Shown here one piece after another: positions 1-8,936 of a stretch of DNA of 64,000 nt. Below the pieces are notes generated by a model. That model saw only the letters and a program-made list of their open reading frames with translations. It was not told the origin of the DNA and ran no database searches. The DNA comes from Paraburkholderia sp. (GTDB taxonomy: Bacteria > Pseudomonadota > Gammaproteobacteria > Burkholderiales > Burkholderiaceae), in the NCBI RefSeq assembly GCF_024281035.1, contig NZ_JAMXLH010000029.1, positions 186,001 through 250,000 of the forward strand. The letters run 5' to 3'. The first letter of the stretch is position 1. The number at the start of each line of letters is the position of its first letter. The translations under genes and the position numbers were made by a program.

Positions 1-92
1 AGATCGTCCTTGTTGGCCGGCCAGCGCACCTCGCGCAGCACGTCGGCGAATTGCAGATCGATGGGTTCGTCGGGAATGCGGGAGGCGGGCAT
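1..92 (-). CDS. DUF2795-like small protein, partial at left edge
   Basis: An ATG at 92 opens a minus-strand frame that stays open to the window edge (30 codons visible). A ribosome binding site (AAAGGAC) sits about 9 bases upstream. The visible residues end in the pattern VLREVRWPANKDDL, which resembles the DUF2795 family of short proteins (a hydrophobic stretch, then YPA-K-DL). The family call rests on this one pattern, so it is tentative. The rest lies outside the window. Confidence 0.5.
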   Translation of the reverse strand, partial: MPASRIPDEPIDLQFADVLREVRWPANKDD

Positions 93-244
93 GCGGAGTG
101 TCCTTTGCGCGGCGTGCGCTCAGTGGGCTCAGTGCGCTCAGTGCGATGTGTCAGGTGGAGTGTGGCGCACGACGAGCATACAGAATCCATGCCGAACGCC
201 GCCGCTGCGTGTGCCTGCGTGGCGTTCTGCGTGTGCGTTATGTT

Positions 245-505
245 TCACGTCTGCTGGTGTAGTTCCGGGCTCAATACCTGATCGAGGCGCCGCGACTTCG
301 GCAGGCTCAGGTATTCCCAATGCTCGTGGCCGCGGCTCACGGCAACCGGGACATTGGGAGCGGGCGGGGCGACCGGAGCGTCGTCCCGGTGGAACTGCAT
401 TCCTGCACTCGTTTGTTCAACCGGAGCTTCTTGCGCCGTACGCACAGGCGCGGCGAAGCACGATGCCGAGAGGAGAACGCTGGTCATCAGTGTCGAGGCT
501 TTCAT
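245..505 (-). CDS. Small secreted protein of unknown function
   Basis: This 86-residue protein starts at an ATG preceded by AAGGAGG about 7 bases upstream, which rules out the longer in-frame start at 574. Residues 1-18 form a signal peptide (MKAS, a hydrophobic core, then a cleavage site near SCFAA). The mature part is short, rich in Pro and Ala, and carries His, Arg and Glu. It ends in RRLDQVLSPELHQQT. I do not recognise the family. It is probably periplasmic. The neighbours give no clue to its role. Confidence 0.6.
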   Translation of the reverse strand: MKASTLMTSVLLSASCFAAPVRTAQEAPVEQTSAGMQFHRDDAPVAPPAPNVPVAVSRGHEHWEYLSLPKSRRLDQVLSPELHQQT

Positions 506-664
506 CGCTCGACCTCCTTTCCATGCAGCCTGCAGGCTGCAGCAAACGCTATGCCGCACCCCGAAGCGGCACACTTGTCAGCCCGCTATCCGGAAATTGC
601 GACAGTTCCATCATGGCAGGAAATGCGGCAATGCGTCTCGAACGTGCGTGCTTTTTGATGCGGC

Positions 665-2011
665 TCAGACGCCGGGGCGCAGGACCTCGAAGCGGGTCCA
701 GGGCCACGACGGCCGGTCGCGCATGTAACCGTTCAGCCAGTTCCACTGCGGATGACGCTGCATGAACGCCTGCGCGTCGAACGCTCGCCCGCACGGATGG
801 CCCCAGCGTGCCCAGAACGCGAGATCGCGGGCCATTTCGCTATCCACGACCTTGCCGTCGTTCGCGCCCCACGGATTGAACGGTCCGTGATCGGAGCCGG
901 CAAAGCGCGCGTCGTCGAGTTCGAGATGGCCGCAGATCGTGCGCGAGCACGGGTTGTCGTCGCGGTCGAGATAGACGTCGTGATGGTCGGCGATCATCTC
1001 TTTCGCCAGTTCGATGTCGATCTTGCCGTGGTGCCGCTCGGCAAGCTGCATGAAGCGCAGCCGCCGCGCGCCGTTGTGGCGCACGTCCGTGAAATCGTCG
1101 CCTTCTCCGACGCATTCCTGATTGCGGATCTTGAGGTCGCTCGCGGCGTTGAAGCCGCTGAAAAAACCGTCTTTCGTGATTTCGAAGCCCGCGTGCTGCA
1201 GCCCGAGCTCGTAGCGCGCGATTTCGCCCGTCTTGGTGTCGCCGAGCAGCCAGCTGTTCGCGTACCCGCCGTTGTTCGCCATCGCGAACATCTCGCACCA
1301 TTCGCCGATACTCGACGCGTATTGCGTCGCGCGCCGCGAGCGGTAGAACTCGGGCGCGCCGCTCGCGCGGTAGCCGACGAAGTTGGAGATGGTCGTCTCC
1401 GTGACCATCAGCCCGGCCGAGGTGATCCAGAAATCGGTGAGGCTGGAAATGCAGCCGGGCAGGCCCTGCATGAGAATGCGGTGACCCGATTCGGGGACGA
1501 TGTCGAACACCACGTTGAACGCGTCGCCTGCCGCGTAGCGGTCCCACGAGTTGTGCGCCATGACGATGCGGCCGTCGCGCGTCGCGCTGCCGGTCGCGAT
1601 AAAGGCGCTGCAGTGATGGCCGCGCCGCCCGCGCCACGGCTTCACGTGTTGCTGCGGTTGCTGCGCCGCCGCATGCGTCGGCCACCAGCCCTGCAGCAAA
1701 TCCATATAGCCGTTCCAGGCGAGCACCTCGGCGAACGACAGCTTTGCGCCGTCCGCGATGCCCTGGATTTCGTCGGCGAATTCGTGGTCGATCCGCGGCG
1801 CGAACTGCGTGACGGCGGCGTTCACGAAGGTCTCGAAGTCCTCGCCGGTGTCCCATTTCGCGAGATAGCGCGCCGTGCGGATCGCGTTGCGGATCTCGTT
1901 GCTGAGCAACTGGCCGTGCTGCTCGCCGCGGTCATACGGTTCGCCTTCGAGGTGCACGAAGATCCAGCCCGCGTGATCGCGTCGTACGGCATCGAGAGAC
2001 GGTTCGCTCAT
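665..2011 (-). CDS. C45-family autoproteolytic acyltransferase/hydrolase
   Basis: This 448-residue Ntn-hydrolase-like protein belongs to the family of isopenicillin N acyltransferase and related C45 amidases. The catalytic nucleophile is very likely Cys134 in the run GHHCSAFIATG, which would become the new N-terminus after self-cleavage. The MAHNSWD segment at 151-157 and the later NNGGYANSWLLGD segment fit the alpha-beta-beta-alpha core. I chose the ATG at 2011 because CGGAG lies 6-7 bases upstream. The open frame continues to 2227 but the extra residues look non-coding. No signal peptide is visible. The substrate is unknown. It could act on N-acyl amides, acyl-homoserine lactones or phospholipid-like amides. 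Confidence 0.78.
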   Translation of the reverse strand: MSEPSLDAVRRDHAGWIFVHLEGEPYDRGEQHGQLLSNEIRNAIRTARYLAKWDTGEDFETFVNAAVTQFAPRIDHEFADEIQGIADGAKLSFAEVLAWNGYMDLLQGWWPTHAAAQQPQQHVKPWRGRRGHHCSAFIATGSATRDGRIVMAHNSWDRYAAGDAFNVVFDIVPESGHRILMQGLPGCISSLTDFWITSAGLMVTETTISNFVGYRASGAPEFYRSRRATQYASSIGEWCEMFAMANNGGYANSWLLGDTKTGEIARYELGLQHAGFEITKDGFFSGFNAASDLKIRNQECVGEGDDFTDVRHNGARRLRFMQLAERHHGKIDIELAKEMIADHHDVYLDRDDNPCSRTICGHLELDDARFAGSDHGPFNPWGANDGKVVDSEMARDLAFWARWGHPCGRAFDAQAFMQRHPQWNWLNGYMRDRPSWPWTRFEVLRPGV

Positions 2012-2243
2012 CTTCGCTCCGGTTTGCATCCTTTCGGCCGATTTTGCCGATCGGCGCCGGCCCGGTTCGCGAACCCCGCAAACACGCCGGGGCAGCGCAA
2101 GGCTGCTTTCCATTGTAGAAAATCCAGTGCGCTTTAACAGGTGGTGCGTGGCGAGCCCGGTGCGTGAGGAGCCACTGAGCATGCGGCTCTCCGGGCGATG
2201 GAAGTGCGCGCACGAGGCGCGCGGCACCGCTTGCGCGACAGCT

Positions 2244-4046
2244 TCAGCGTTCGGGATTGAGCCGCTGATACGCGTCGAGGAGCGAGGTCTTGTAGACGAC
2301 GCCGCTGAGCGTCGGTTGTTGCACGCTCTCGATGACAGGCAGGCGCTCGCCGCGGAACGCCATGAAATGCTGGAGGCCCGCTGCGAGCGACATGTCCGGC
2401 GTGAGCGCGTTAAAGGGCATCTGCACGTAGTCGGAAGCGCGCTTTTGCGATGTATCGCGTTTCTGCAGCAGATCCGAGGTGATATCGGCGAGCGCGACCG
2501 CGCCGAGGAAGTGCCCCGACGCGTCGATGACGTAGAGATACTTCACCGGATATTCGAGGAACACGCGCGTCATGTCGGAGACGGTTGCGTCGGCTTGCAC
2601 GACGGTGTCGGCCGGGCGGATCAGCGCGCGCATCTGCGTGGCGCGCAGGCGTGTGCGTTCTTCCACCTCGCGATTGCGGTGTAGCGTGATTTCGTACATC
2701 GACGACTTGCCCGTCGCGCGCGCGACGAAATACGCGACCACGCACGAGAGCATGAGCGGCAGCACGGCCTGGTAGCTGAGCGTCATCTCGAAAATCATGA
2801 GAATCGCCATCAGCGGGGCCTGGGTCGCACCCGCCAGGAATGCGCCCATGCCGACCATCGCGTAGGCGTACGGCTCCGAGGTGCCGTGCGGAAACAACGT
2901 GTGCATGCCCTGGCCGAAGAGACTGCCGAACACGGCGCCCATGAAGAGCGTCGGTGTGAAGACGCCGCCTACGGCGCCCGAGCCGATTGTCGCCGTCGTG
3001 GCGATGAGCTTGAACACGAGCACGGTGGCGAGCGCGGTCCACGTCCAGGGCGAGTGGAGGATCGAATTGACGACGCTGTAACCGTTGCCCCAGATCTCGG
3101 GCGTCCACACCGAGATGACGCCGCACACGAGGCCGCCCAGCGCGAATTTCACCGGCAGCGGCAGGTTCAGGCGCGCGACGCGCGACTTCGTGCCGTCGAG
3201 CAGGGCGAGGAACTGTGGCGCAAGTGCACCGCACAGGAGGCCGAGCACGACGAAGAGCACGACTTCGATGCCCGAGATGGCCGGAAACGGCGGCATTTCG
3301 TACGGCGGCTTGTAGCCCGCGAACTCGCGCATCGTGATGTTCGCGACGACCGAGGAGACGACGATCGGCCCGAAGCTCTCCATCACGATCGATCCGAGCA
3401 CGATCTCGGTGACGAAGAAGGCGCCCGCAATCGGCGCGTTATAGGCCGACGTGATACCGGCCGCCGCGCCGCACGCGACGAGCAGGCGCAGGCGCTGCGG
3501 ATCGAAGTGGACCCAGCGGCCGATCAGCGAGGCAGCGAGCGCCGCGAGCTGCACCATCGGCCCTTCGCGGCCGATCGAGCCGCCGCTCGCAATCGTGAAG
3601 AGCGACGACGCACCGCGCCAAAGGCTTTTGCCGACCGGCATCACGCCGTCGCCGATTGCGACGGCTTCCACATAATCGGTGTGAACGGTGCGCGCGTCGT
3701 CACCAGGCGCCTTGCGTTTGGCGGGCATCAGCAGGCAGCCCGCGATGAAACCGCCCGCGGCGGGCAACCAGATGCGGGTCTGCCACGGCAGATGCTTCGC
3801 CATTTCGACGAGACTGCCGGACGTGCCGGAGAACAGGCGCTGCAACAGCGCAATGCCTTCGCGAAAGATCACGGTCGCGAACGCGCCAGCGACGCCGACG
3901 ATGACCGACCAGACGAGCATCGTGTGCGCGTCGGAGAGTCGGAACAGGTTGCGGGCGCGGGTGCGCAGTTTCAGCAGGAATGACAGCACGGCGGAGAGGA
4001 TGCGAGTGTAAGTGTGAGGAATCGGCGCCGAGCGCAAGCATAGCAT
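2244..4046 (-). CDS. CLC-family chloride transporter/channel with CBS domains
   Basis: This is a 600-residue inner-membrane protein. The CLC core spans about residues 45-445, followed by two CBS domains (about 460-595) that usually bind adenine nucleotides and gate the pore. The GREGP motif at 159-163 carries the gating glutamate Glu161. The GGVFTP segment is the third CLC signature. The first signature, GSGIP, is not recognisable. In the NAPIAG-FFVTEI segment the position matching the internal proton glutamate (Glu203 of E. coli ClcA) is Ile215, which suggests a channel or altered proton coupling. Start choice is uncertain: the ATG at 4046 has no good ribosome binding site and a later start near the first helix is possible. 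Confidence 0.9.
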   Translation of the reverse strand: MLCLRSAPIPHTYTRILSAVLSFLLKLRTRARNLFRLSDAHTMLVWSVIVGVAGAFATVIFREGIALLQRLFSGTSGSLVEMAKHLPWQTRIWLPAAGGFIAGCLLMPAKRKAPGDDARTVHTDYVEAVAIGDGVMPVGKSLWRGASSLFTIASGGSIGREGPMVQLAALAASLIGRWVHFDPQRLRLLVACGAAAGITSAYNAPIAGAFFVTEIVLGSIVMESFGPIVVSSVVANITMREFAGYKPPYEMPPFPAISGIEVVLFVVLGLLCGALAPQFLALLDGTKSRVARLNLPLPVKFALGGLVCGVISVWTPEIWGNGYSVVNSILHSPWTWTALATVLVFKLIATTATIGSGAVGGVFTPTLFMGAVFGSLFGQGMHTLFPHGTSEPYAYAMVGMGAFLAGATQAPLMAILMIFEMTLSYQAVLPLMLSCVVAYFVARATGKSSMYEITLHRNREVEERTRLRATQMRALIRPADTVVQADATVSDMTRVFLEYPVKYLYVIDASGHFLGAVALADITSDLLQKRDTSQKRASDYVQMPFNALTPDMSLAAGLQHFMAFRGERLPVIESVQQPTLSGVVYKTSLLDAYQRLNPER

Positions 4047-4161
4047 TGCGCCCGGCAGGGGAATGGCGTCATGCGGCGCTGCGCATGGCCGCCGGCAGCA
4101 GTGGTTGACGCCCGTCGGGCGCCAGCCGGACGGCGGGCGCGGGCGTGACTGGCGCACGTCG

Positions 4162-4899
4162 CTAATGCGTCGCGTGGTCGAGTTCCGGGTAGTGCCGGAA
4201 GATGCCCGTTTCGTTGAACGGCAGGCGGCGCGGCGAAGCGAGATACGCGGCGATGTTCGGGCGCGCGGCCACGGCGTCGTGCAGTGCGCAGACGTGCGGA
4301 TAGCGCTCGGCGAGATGCTTCGTCGCTTTCGGGAACGCGTAGCGCAGCCCTTCGACGATCTGGAAGATCGACAGGTCGACATACGTGAGCGCGTCGCCGA
4401 CCATGTGCTGCGCGCCGGACGGATTCTGCGCGAGCACGCGCTCGAAGTAGCCGAGAAACTTCGGCATGCGATGCGCGAGGAAGTCGGCGGCGCGCGCCTT
4501 CGCTTCGTGTTTCTGGTCCTCGTAGTAGAGGCCGCTCGCGATCGGGTGATGCGTGTCGTGCACTTCGGTGACGAGATCGACGATCGTCATCTGCAGGCCA
4601 TTGGCCACGTAGCGCAGACCTTCGTCGCGCGGCGCGAGCGAAAGCTTCGGTCCGAGATAGAACAGAATGTTCGCGGTCTGCGGGATCAGCAGATCGCCGT
4701 CCTTGAGGAACGGCGGCGCGAAGGGCGGATACGCGCCCGTGCGGCTGTCGAGCTCGGCGATCATCGCGCCGATGCCGTGCCCCGCCGATTTCTCGCCCCG
4801 CGCCACATCCACATAGTCCGCCTGCGCTTCCTCCAGTGCGAGCCGCACGAATTCGCCGCGGCCCTGCAGGCCATCCCAGTAATACAGTTCGTATGCCAT
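4162..4899 (-). CDS. Glutathione S-transferase
   Basis: This is a 245-residue cytosolic transferase. Residues 1-85 form the thioredoxin-like domain, with the N-terminal Tyr-rich strand MAYELYYWDGLQGRGE, where Tyr is the probable glutathione-activating residue, and the cis-Pro region followed by PQTANILFYLG. The helical C-terminal domain follows, with GDALTYVDLSIFQ matching the family N-capping motif. The start at 4899 is chosen because AAAGGGG lies 6 bases upstream. An ATG six codons earlier lacks such a site. The arrangement resembles sigma or nu-like bacterial GSTs. The physiological substrate cannot be read from the sequence. Confidence 0.85.
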   Translation of the reverse strand: MAYELYYWDGLQGRGEFVRLALEEAQADYVDVARGEKSAGHGIGAMIAELDSRTGAYPPFAPPFLKDGDLLIPQTANILFYLGPKLSLAPRDEGLRYVANGLQMTIVDLVTEVHDTHHPIASGLYYEDQKHEAKARAADFLAHRMPKFLGYFERVLAQNPSGAQHMVGDALTYVDLSIFQIVEGLRYAFPKATKHLAERYPHVCALHDAVAARPNIAAYLASPRRLPFNETGIFRHYPELDHATH

Positions 4900-5031
4900 C
4901 GGTTGCCCCTTTGCCATGACGCCTGCCCGTGAGACGGGCCGCACGGCACAGTATCGCGCGCAACCGGCGCCGTTGTTCGACGGATGCCGCACGCCCGATC
5001 AGCACACGCGGCACGGCGCAAGCCGAAACGC

Positions 5032-5055
5032 AAAAAGCCCCGCACGCGGCGGGGC
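5032..5055 (-). terminator. Intrinsic terminator downstream of yeiH
   Basis: On the minus strand a 7-bp GC-rich stem (GCCCCGC paired with GCGGGGC, 5-base loop) is followed by five T residues. It lies 84 bases past the stop codon of the YeiH-like gene and would end that transcript before the glutathione transferase gene. Confidence 0.8.
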
Positions 5056-5138
5056 GAGCCGCTGGCATTGCCAGCGGGCCGGGGGAAGATCGAGATCGGG
5101 GTGGCAATCCGGGTGGCATGCTGCCAGCGCGTCTGCCG

Positions 5139-6233
5139 TCAGGCGAACAGGCGTTCCACGGCCCAGGTAATCGCGAGACCGCCGCCGATCAGCCATGCGT
5201 AGACGACGAGCCCCGTGGTCAGCGCGCGCGGACCGGCCTGGCGGACCTGCGAAATACGCGTCTCGATACCGAGGGCGGTCATCGCCATCGTGAGCGCGAA
5301 GGTGTCGAGCGTGTTGACGGTCTGCGTCGCAGCCTCAGGCAGCATGTGCAGCGAGTTCACGATTACGAACGCGAGGAAGCCGAGCGCAAACCACGGCACC
5401 GCGATCTTGCGCGCGCCCCGCGCCGCGTGCGCCGCGCCGTTGCTGTGGCCGTGGCCGTGGCCGTGCGCCTGACGACGATTGAGCCACACGCCGAGCACGA
5501 GCAGCACCGGCACGAGCAGCATCACGCGGGTCATCTTGACGATGGTGGCGATATGCGTGGCTTCCGGGCTCACATTGCTTGCCGCGCCCACGACCTGCGC
5601 GACTTCGTGGATCGTGCCGCCGAAGTAGAGCCCGGCCCCGAGCGTGTCGAGATGGAGCCAGCCCGCGCGGTAGAGCACCGGATAGAGGAACATGGAGAGC
5701 GTGCCGAACAGCACGACACTGCCGACGGCCATGGCGCTCTTGTGAGGCTTCGATTGCAGCGTCGATTCGAAGGCGAGCACGGCGGCTGCGCCGCAGATCG
5801 CGCCGCCTGCGGCCGTGAGCATGGCCGTGTCGCGGTCGAGCTTCATGAGCTTCATGCCGGCCCAGGTGCCGATCAACAGCGTGCTCACGACGATTGCGGC
5901 AGATTCGACGAGCCCCGGCAGGCCGACCTGGGCGATCTCCTGAAGGCTCACGCGCAGCCCGAAAAACGCAACCGCGATGCGCAGCAGCTTGCGCGCGCAG
6001 AAGTTGACGCCAGCGGCCCAGCTTTCGGGCATTCCGTCGCGCAGGACGTTGCCGTAGACCGCTCCGGCGACGATGCCGACGATCAGCGGGCTCAGGCCCA
6101 GCCCGGCGATGGCAGGCAACGCGGCGAGGCGCGTGACGGCCGCCGCAAGCAGAGAAACGAACAGGACGCCGTTGAGCAGACCGCGTGTGGGGGACGGCTG
6201 ATGCGCAAGAGTCGTTGAAGGGGAGGCGGACAT
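5139..6233 (-). CDS. YeiH/YadS-family putative sulfate exporter
   Basis: This 364-residue membrane protein of the UPF0324 family has about ten hydrophobic helices. Family landmarks include LRIAVAFFGLRVSL, TAAGGAICGAAAVLA and FGGTIHEVAQVVGAA. The family is annotated as a putative sulfate or sulfite exporter, and in E. coli yeiH sits beside the LysR regulator yeiE. Here it is also divergent from a LysR gene. An unusual feature is a His-rich cytoplasmic or periplasmic loop (residues about 256-275, alternating His-Gly), which could bind a metal. The start is the first ATG after the AT-rich shared promoter region. Confidence 0.85.
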   Translation of the reverse strand: MSASPSTTLAHQPSPTRGLLNGVLFVSLLAAAVTRLAALPAIAGLGLSPLIVGIVAGAVYGNVLRDGMPESWAAGVNFCARKLLRIAVAFFGLRVSLQEIAQVGLPGLVESAAIVVSTLLIGTWAGMKLMKLDRDTAMLTAAGGAICGAAAVLAFESTLQSKPHKSAMAVGSVVLFGTLSMFLYPVLYRAGWLHLDTLGAGLYFGGTIHEVAQVVGAASNVSPEATHIATIVKMTRVMLLVPVLLVLGVWLNRRQAHGHGHGHSNGAAHAARGARKIAVPWFALGFLAFVIVNSLHMLPEAATQTVNTLDTFALTMAMTALGIETRISQVRQAGPRALTTGLVVYAWLIGGGLAITWAVERLFA

Positions 6234-6283
6234 GGCGATTCGGGAATCGGGTAGCGAACGAATGCGCTTATCCTAATTTAGAT

Positions 6284-6293
6284 ATATCGATAT
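6284..6293. promoter_or_regulatory. AT-rich palindrome in the yeiH/LysR divergent promoter
   Basis: The 113-base space between the yeiH-like gene and the LysR gene is strikingly AT-rich. It contains the perfect palindrome ATATCGATAT at its centre. LysR regulators commonly bind AT-rich dyads in such divergent promoters, so this is a candidate operator. No footprint-like consensus can be proved from one site. Confidence 0.4.
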
Positions 6294-6346
6294 GAATAAT
6301 CATCATTTGTGACGTAAAATATAAGTCAACCCGATATTTGTCCGTC

Positions 6347-7279
6347 ATGACCCCGGAACAGCTGATAACCTTCGCCGCCGTCGCCGAGCATCGCAACATC
6401 AGCCGCGCAGCGGAGGCACTGCATCTCTCGCAGCCTGCGGTGTCGGGCCAGTTGCGGCTGTTGCAGGAGGCCTTCGGCGAGGCGCTCTACGTGCGCGATG
6501 GCCGCGGCGTGCGTCTCACGCCCACCGGGGAGCAACTGGCGACCCACGCGACGCGGCTGCGCGACTGCTGGCGCGACGCCTATGCGTTGCGCGACGCGCT
6601 GCGCGGACTGGAGCGCGGGACGCTGCGCATCGGCGCAAGCACGACACCCGCGAGCTATGTGCTGCCGTATCTGGCGGCGGCATTTCATCGGCGTTTCCCC
6701 GCGGTGAAGCTCGAAACGATGAACGGCAATACGTCCGATGTCATCGGCATGCTCGGCTCGCTCGACGTCGCGCTGATCGAAGGCCCGGTCGGCGCGCAGC
6801 TGCCGTCCGACACGGTCGTGCATCCGTGGCACGACGACGAGATCGTCGCCATCGCGCCACGCGGGCATCCGGTTGCTGCGCATGAGCACGCCGGCGTGCC
6901 CGATGCGCGCGTCCCGCTCGCCGCGCTCGGCGATTACCCGCTCGTGCTGCGCGAGGACGGTTCCGGCGTGCGTCAGATCGTGGAGCGCGCATTCATGCAA
7001 GCGGGTGTGCCGATGCGAATCGCGCTGGAAATTGCGGGCGTGGAAGGCGTGAAGGAGGCAGTGCGCGCGGGCATGGGCATCGGCTTCGTATCGGCCATGT
7101 CGATGCGCCACGAAGACGGCGCTCTGTCCCAGATCGCGCTCGGACCGCAGCCGCTCGCGCGGCATTTTTCGATTCTCGTGCCGCATGCGGGCGCGGCCTC
7201 GCGGGTCGCCCAGGTGTTTCTCGATCTGTGTCTCTCGGTGGACGCAGGTGAAACCGCCGCCGTCAGCGCGGCGAAGTAG
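6347..7279 (+). CDS. LysR-family transcriptional regulator (YeiE-like)
   Basis: This 310-residue regulator has an N-terminal winged helix-turn-helix (residues 1-60, with NISRAAEALHLSQPAVSGQLRLL) and a C-terminal periplasmic-binding-protein-like effector domain (about 90-295). The ATG at 6347 is preferred over the in-frame TTG at 6338. Neither has a clear ribosome binding site. It is transcribed away from the YeiH-like exporter gene and by family precedent probably controls it. E. coli YeiE and CbbR/CysB-like relatives respond to sulfur or anion signals, but the effector here is unknown. Confidence 0.88.
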   Translation: MTPEQLITFAAVAEHRNISRAAEALHLSQPAVSGQLRLLQEAFGEALYVRDGRGVRLTPTGEQLATHATRLRDCWRDAYALRDALRGLERGTLRIGASTTPASYVLPYLAAAFHRRFPAVKLETMNGNTSDVIGMLGSLDVALIEGPVGAQLPSDTVVHPWHDDEIVAIAPRGHPVAAHEHAGVPDARVPLAALGDYPLVLREDGSGVRQIVERAFMQAGVPMRIALEIAGVEGVKEAVRAGMGIGFVSAMSMRHEDGALSQIALGPQPLARHFSILVPHAGAASRVAQVFLDLCLSVDAGETAAVSAAK

Positions 7280-7411
7280 TTTGCCGGTGTCCGGCGGGTT
7301 CGCCTGCTGCATCCTATGCTTCATGAGCGCGGCGCTCGTCGTCTCGTTCACGTTCGCGTTTGGGATGAGCGAGTCGCGCTACGCTGCTTCAGCCCTCGGA
7401 AAATCACGGAC

Positions 7412-7660
7412 ATGACCGAGAAAATCGTTGCGTACAAAACCTTGCCCGACGACGTACTCGCGAGTGCGCGCCACATCGTCGAACGCGCCGAATGGATGAA
7501 GGCGGGCAAGTGGACGGCGAGTATTGTCCCGGCGCAATGCGGCATCGATGTGCAGGGCGCGCCTGCCCAGTCAGCCGATCGCGACCGGGGCTGCGCGTCA
7601 GCCCCGATATCTGCGATGATTCGGGCTGCGGTGCGCGTTGGCGCGTGCCGGACGTTATAA
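7412..7660 (+). CDS. Doubtful short ORF, hypothetical
   Basis: The frame from the ATG at 7412 gives 82 codons. The first 50 codons show normal G/C third-position use and a protein-like composition (MTEKIVAYKTLPDDVLASAR). The last 30 look random and Arg/Ala/Cys-rich. No strong ribosome binding site is present. It may be a small gene, or a broken gene whose true 3' end was lost. It ends 9 bases before the YhfC-like gene. Confidence 0.33.
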   Translation: MTEKIVAYKTLPDDVLASARHIVERAEWMKAGKWTASIVPAQCGIDVQGAPAQSADRDRGCASAPISAMIRAAVRVGACRTL

Positions 7661-7668
7661 GGCGCCTC

Positions 7669-8484
7669 ATGTTCGTAGCCCCGACCACGCTGATCAGCCT
7701 CTCACTCGCGACACTCTTCGTCGCACTCTTGCCCGTGTTGCTTTATCGGCGGCTGCAGCGTCCTTTCGCGCTCGGCTGGCGCGACACGGTTGCGGGCATC
7801 GCCGTATTTGCGCTCTTCGCGACGGTGATCGAGCGCGGGCTCAACGGCTATATGCTGCACGGCAATCCCGTGACCGCCGCGTGGCTCGCGAACCCGCTTG
7901 CTTTCGTCGTCTATGGGGCGCTCGCCGCTGGCGTGTGCGAAGAGGTGGGTCGCTATATCGCGATGCGCATGCTTGCGCAACGTGCGCCGAACGCCGCGAT
8001 CGCGCAGCCGTCCACCGACAGCATGGGCATCGGTTACGGCATCGGGCACGGCGGCGCTGAGGCGTGGCTCGTTGGCGTGATCGTGCAGTTGCAATGGATC
8101 GTGTTCGCCGTGCTCGCCAATCGCGGCGAACTCGACGAGCATCTCACCAACCTCCCGATGGACGCCGTATTACGCGTGCATCTGATCCTCGGTCGTTTGT
8201 CGCCGCAGCTCGCCGGCATATTCGCCGTCGAACGCACTGCGGCGTTCGTGTTCCAGATCGGTTTGTCCGTGCTGATGTGGCGCGGCGTGCGTGCGCGATG
8301 GAAGGGTATCCTGCCGCTCGCGATCGTTCTCCATGCACTGATCGATGTTCCCGCTGCGATGTTTCAGGCGCGCATGCTGCCGTTGCTCGCGGTGGATGGC
8401 GTCTATGCGGCCGTTGCGATCGCGCTTGTTGCCGTGCTGTTTCGCGTTTGCCGGCCAGCGCGTCGGGCGGACGCTGTTGCGTAA
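7669..8484 (+). CDS. YhfC-family intramembrane metalloprotease-like protein
   Basis: This is a 271-residue protein with about seven hydrophobic helices. Residues 91-95 (EEVGR) and the later GIGHGGAEAW segment match the EExxR and HxxxE-type motifs of the YhfC family, which is related to the CPBP/Abi intramembrane proteases. AAGG lies 7-8 bases before the ATG at 7669. The frame stays open upstream but that part looks non-coding. The family's substrates are mostly unknown. The adjacent DUF3022 gene follows after 44 bases in the same direction. Confidence 0.75.
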   Translation: MFVAPTTLISLSLATLFVALLPVLLYRRLQRPFALGWRDTVAGIAVFALFATVIERGLNGYMLHGNPVTAAWLANPLAFVVYGALAAGVCEEVGRYIAMRMLAQRAPNAAIAQPSTDSMGIGYGIGHGGAEAWLVGVIVQLQWIVFAVLANRGELDEHLTNLPMDAVLRVHLILGRLSPQLAGIFAVERTAAFVFQIGLSVLMWRGVRARWKGILPLAIVLHALIDVPAAMFQARMLPLLAVDGVYAAVAIALVAVLFRVCRPARRADAVA

Positions 8485-8528
8485 GCCGGTTTCGACCGGC
8501 GCGTTTTCTCACCTTTTTGTTGGTCTGG

Positions 8529-8894
8529 ATGGAAGACTATCTGTTTGAATGCGCGAGTCCCGATTTCGAGGAGTTCGCGCGCGTGATCGCCGATCTCTTT
8601 CCCGAGCAGACGCGCTTTAGCGAGCAGCCTGCCGAAAACGGCTCGCCGCTCTTGATGGTGCATTGGGTGGCGATGCGCTTCGGCTCGGCCGCGCGGCGCA
8701 TGACGATGACCATTGCGATTGCGCCTGCCGCGCTCGCGCGCTACCGGGCATTGCCGCCCCGGCTGCGCGGCCGCAGTTTCGCGGTGCTGCGCGCGTACGT
8801 GGAAGCGACGATTGGGTCGCTGGAAGAGCAGCACGCGAAAGGCGAGAGCGTTGCGCGTGAGGTGACGCTGGAGCTGGATGAGGAATTCGCGTGA
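8529..8894 (+). CDS. DUF3022 domain protein
   Basis: This 121-residue acidic protein begins MEDYLFECASPDFEEFARV, which matches my recollection of the DUF3022 family restricted to Burkholderia and relatives. It is soluble, without signal peptide or membrane segment. The ATG at 8529 is chosen on family similarity, since the upstream sequence shows only a weak ribosome binding site. Function unknown. It follows the YhfC-like gene and could be cotranscribed with it. Confidence 0.72.
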   Translation: MEDYLFECASPDFEEFARVIADLFPEQTRFSEQPAENGSPLLMVHWVAMRFGSAARRMTMTIAIAPAALARYRALPPRLRGRSFAVLRAYVEATIGSLEEQHAKGESVAREVTLELDEEFA

Positions 8895-8911
8895 TGCGCC
8901 TCGCGCATCAC
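8891..8911. repeat. Inverted repeat at the 3' end of the DUF3022 gene
   Basis: GTGATGCG and CGCATCAC form an 8-bp perfect stem with a 5-base loop, overlapping the stop codon of the DUF3022 gene. No T-run follows on either strand. It lies between two convergent genes and may act as a shared weak terminator or an mRNA 3' stabiliser. Confidence 0.45.
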
Positions 8912-8936
8912 GTATCGCTACTCGTGCATTGGGCGC

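Noticed and set aside
752..2137. 461-codon plus-strand frame
   Set aside because: Antisense to the C45 hydrolase and rich in Arg, Val and Ala as expected for a GC-rich shadow.
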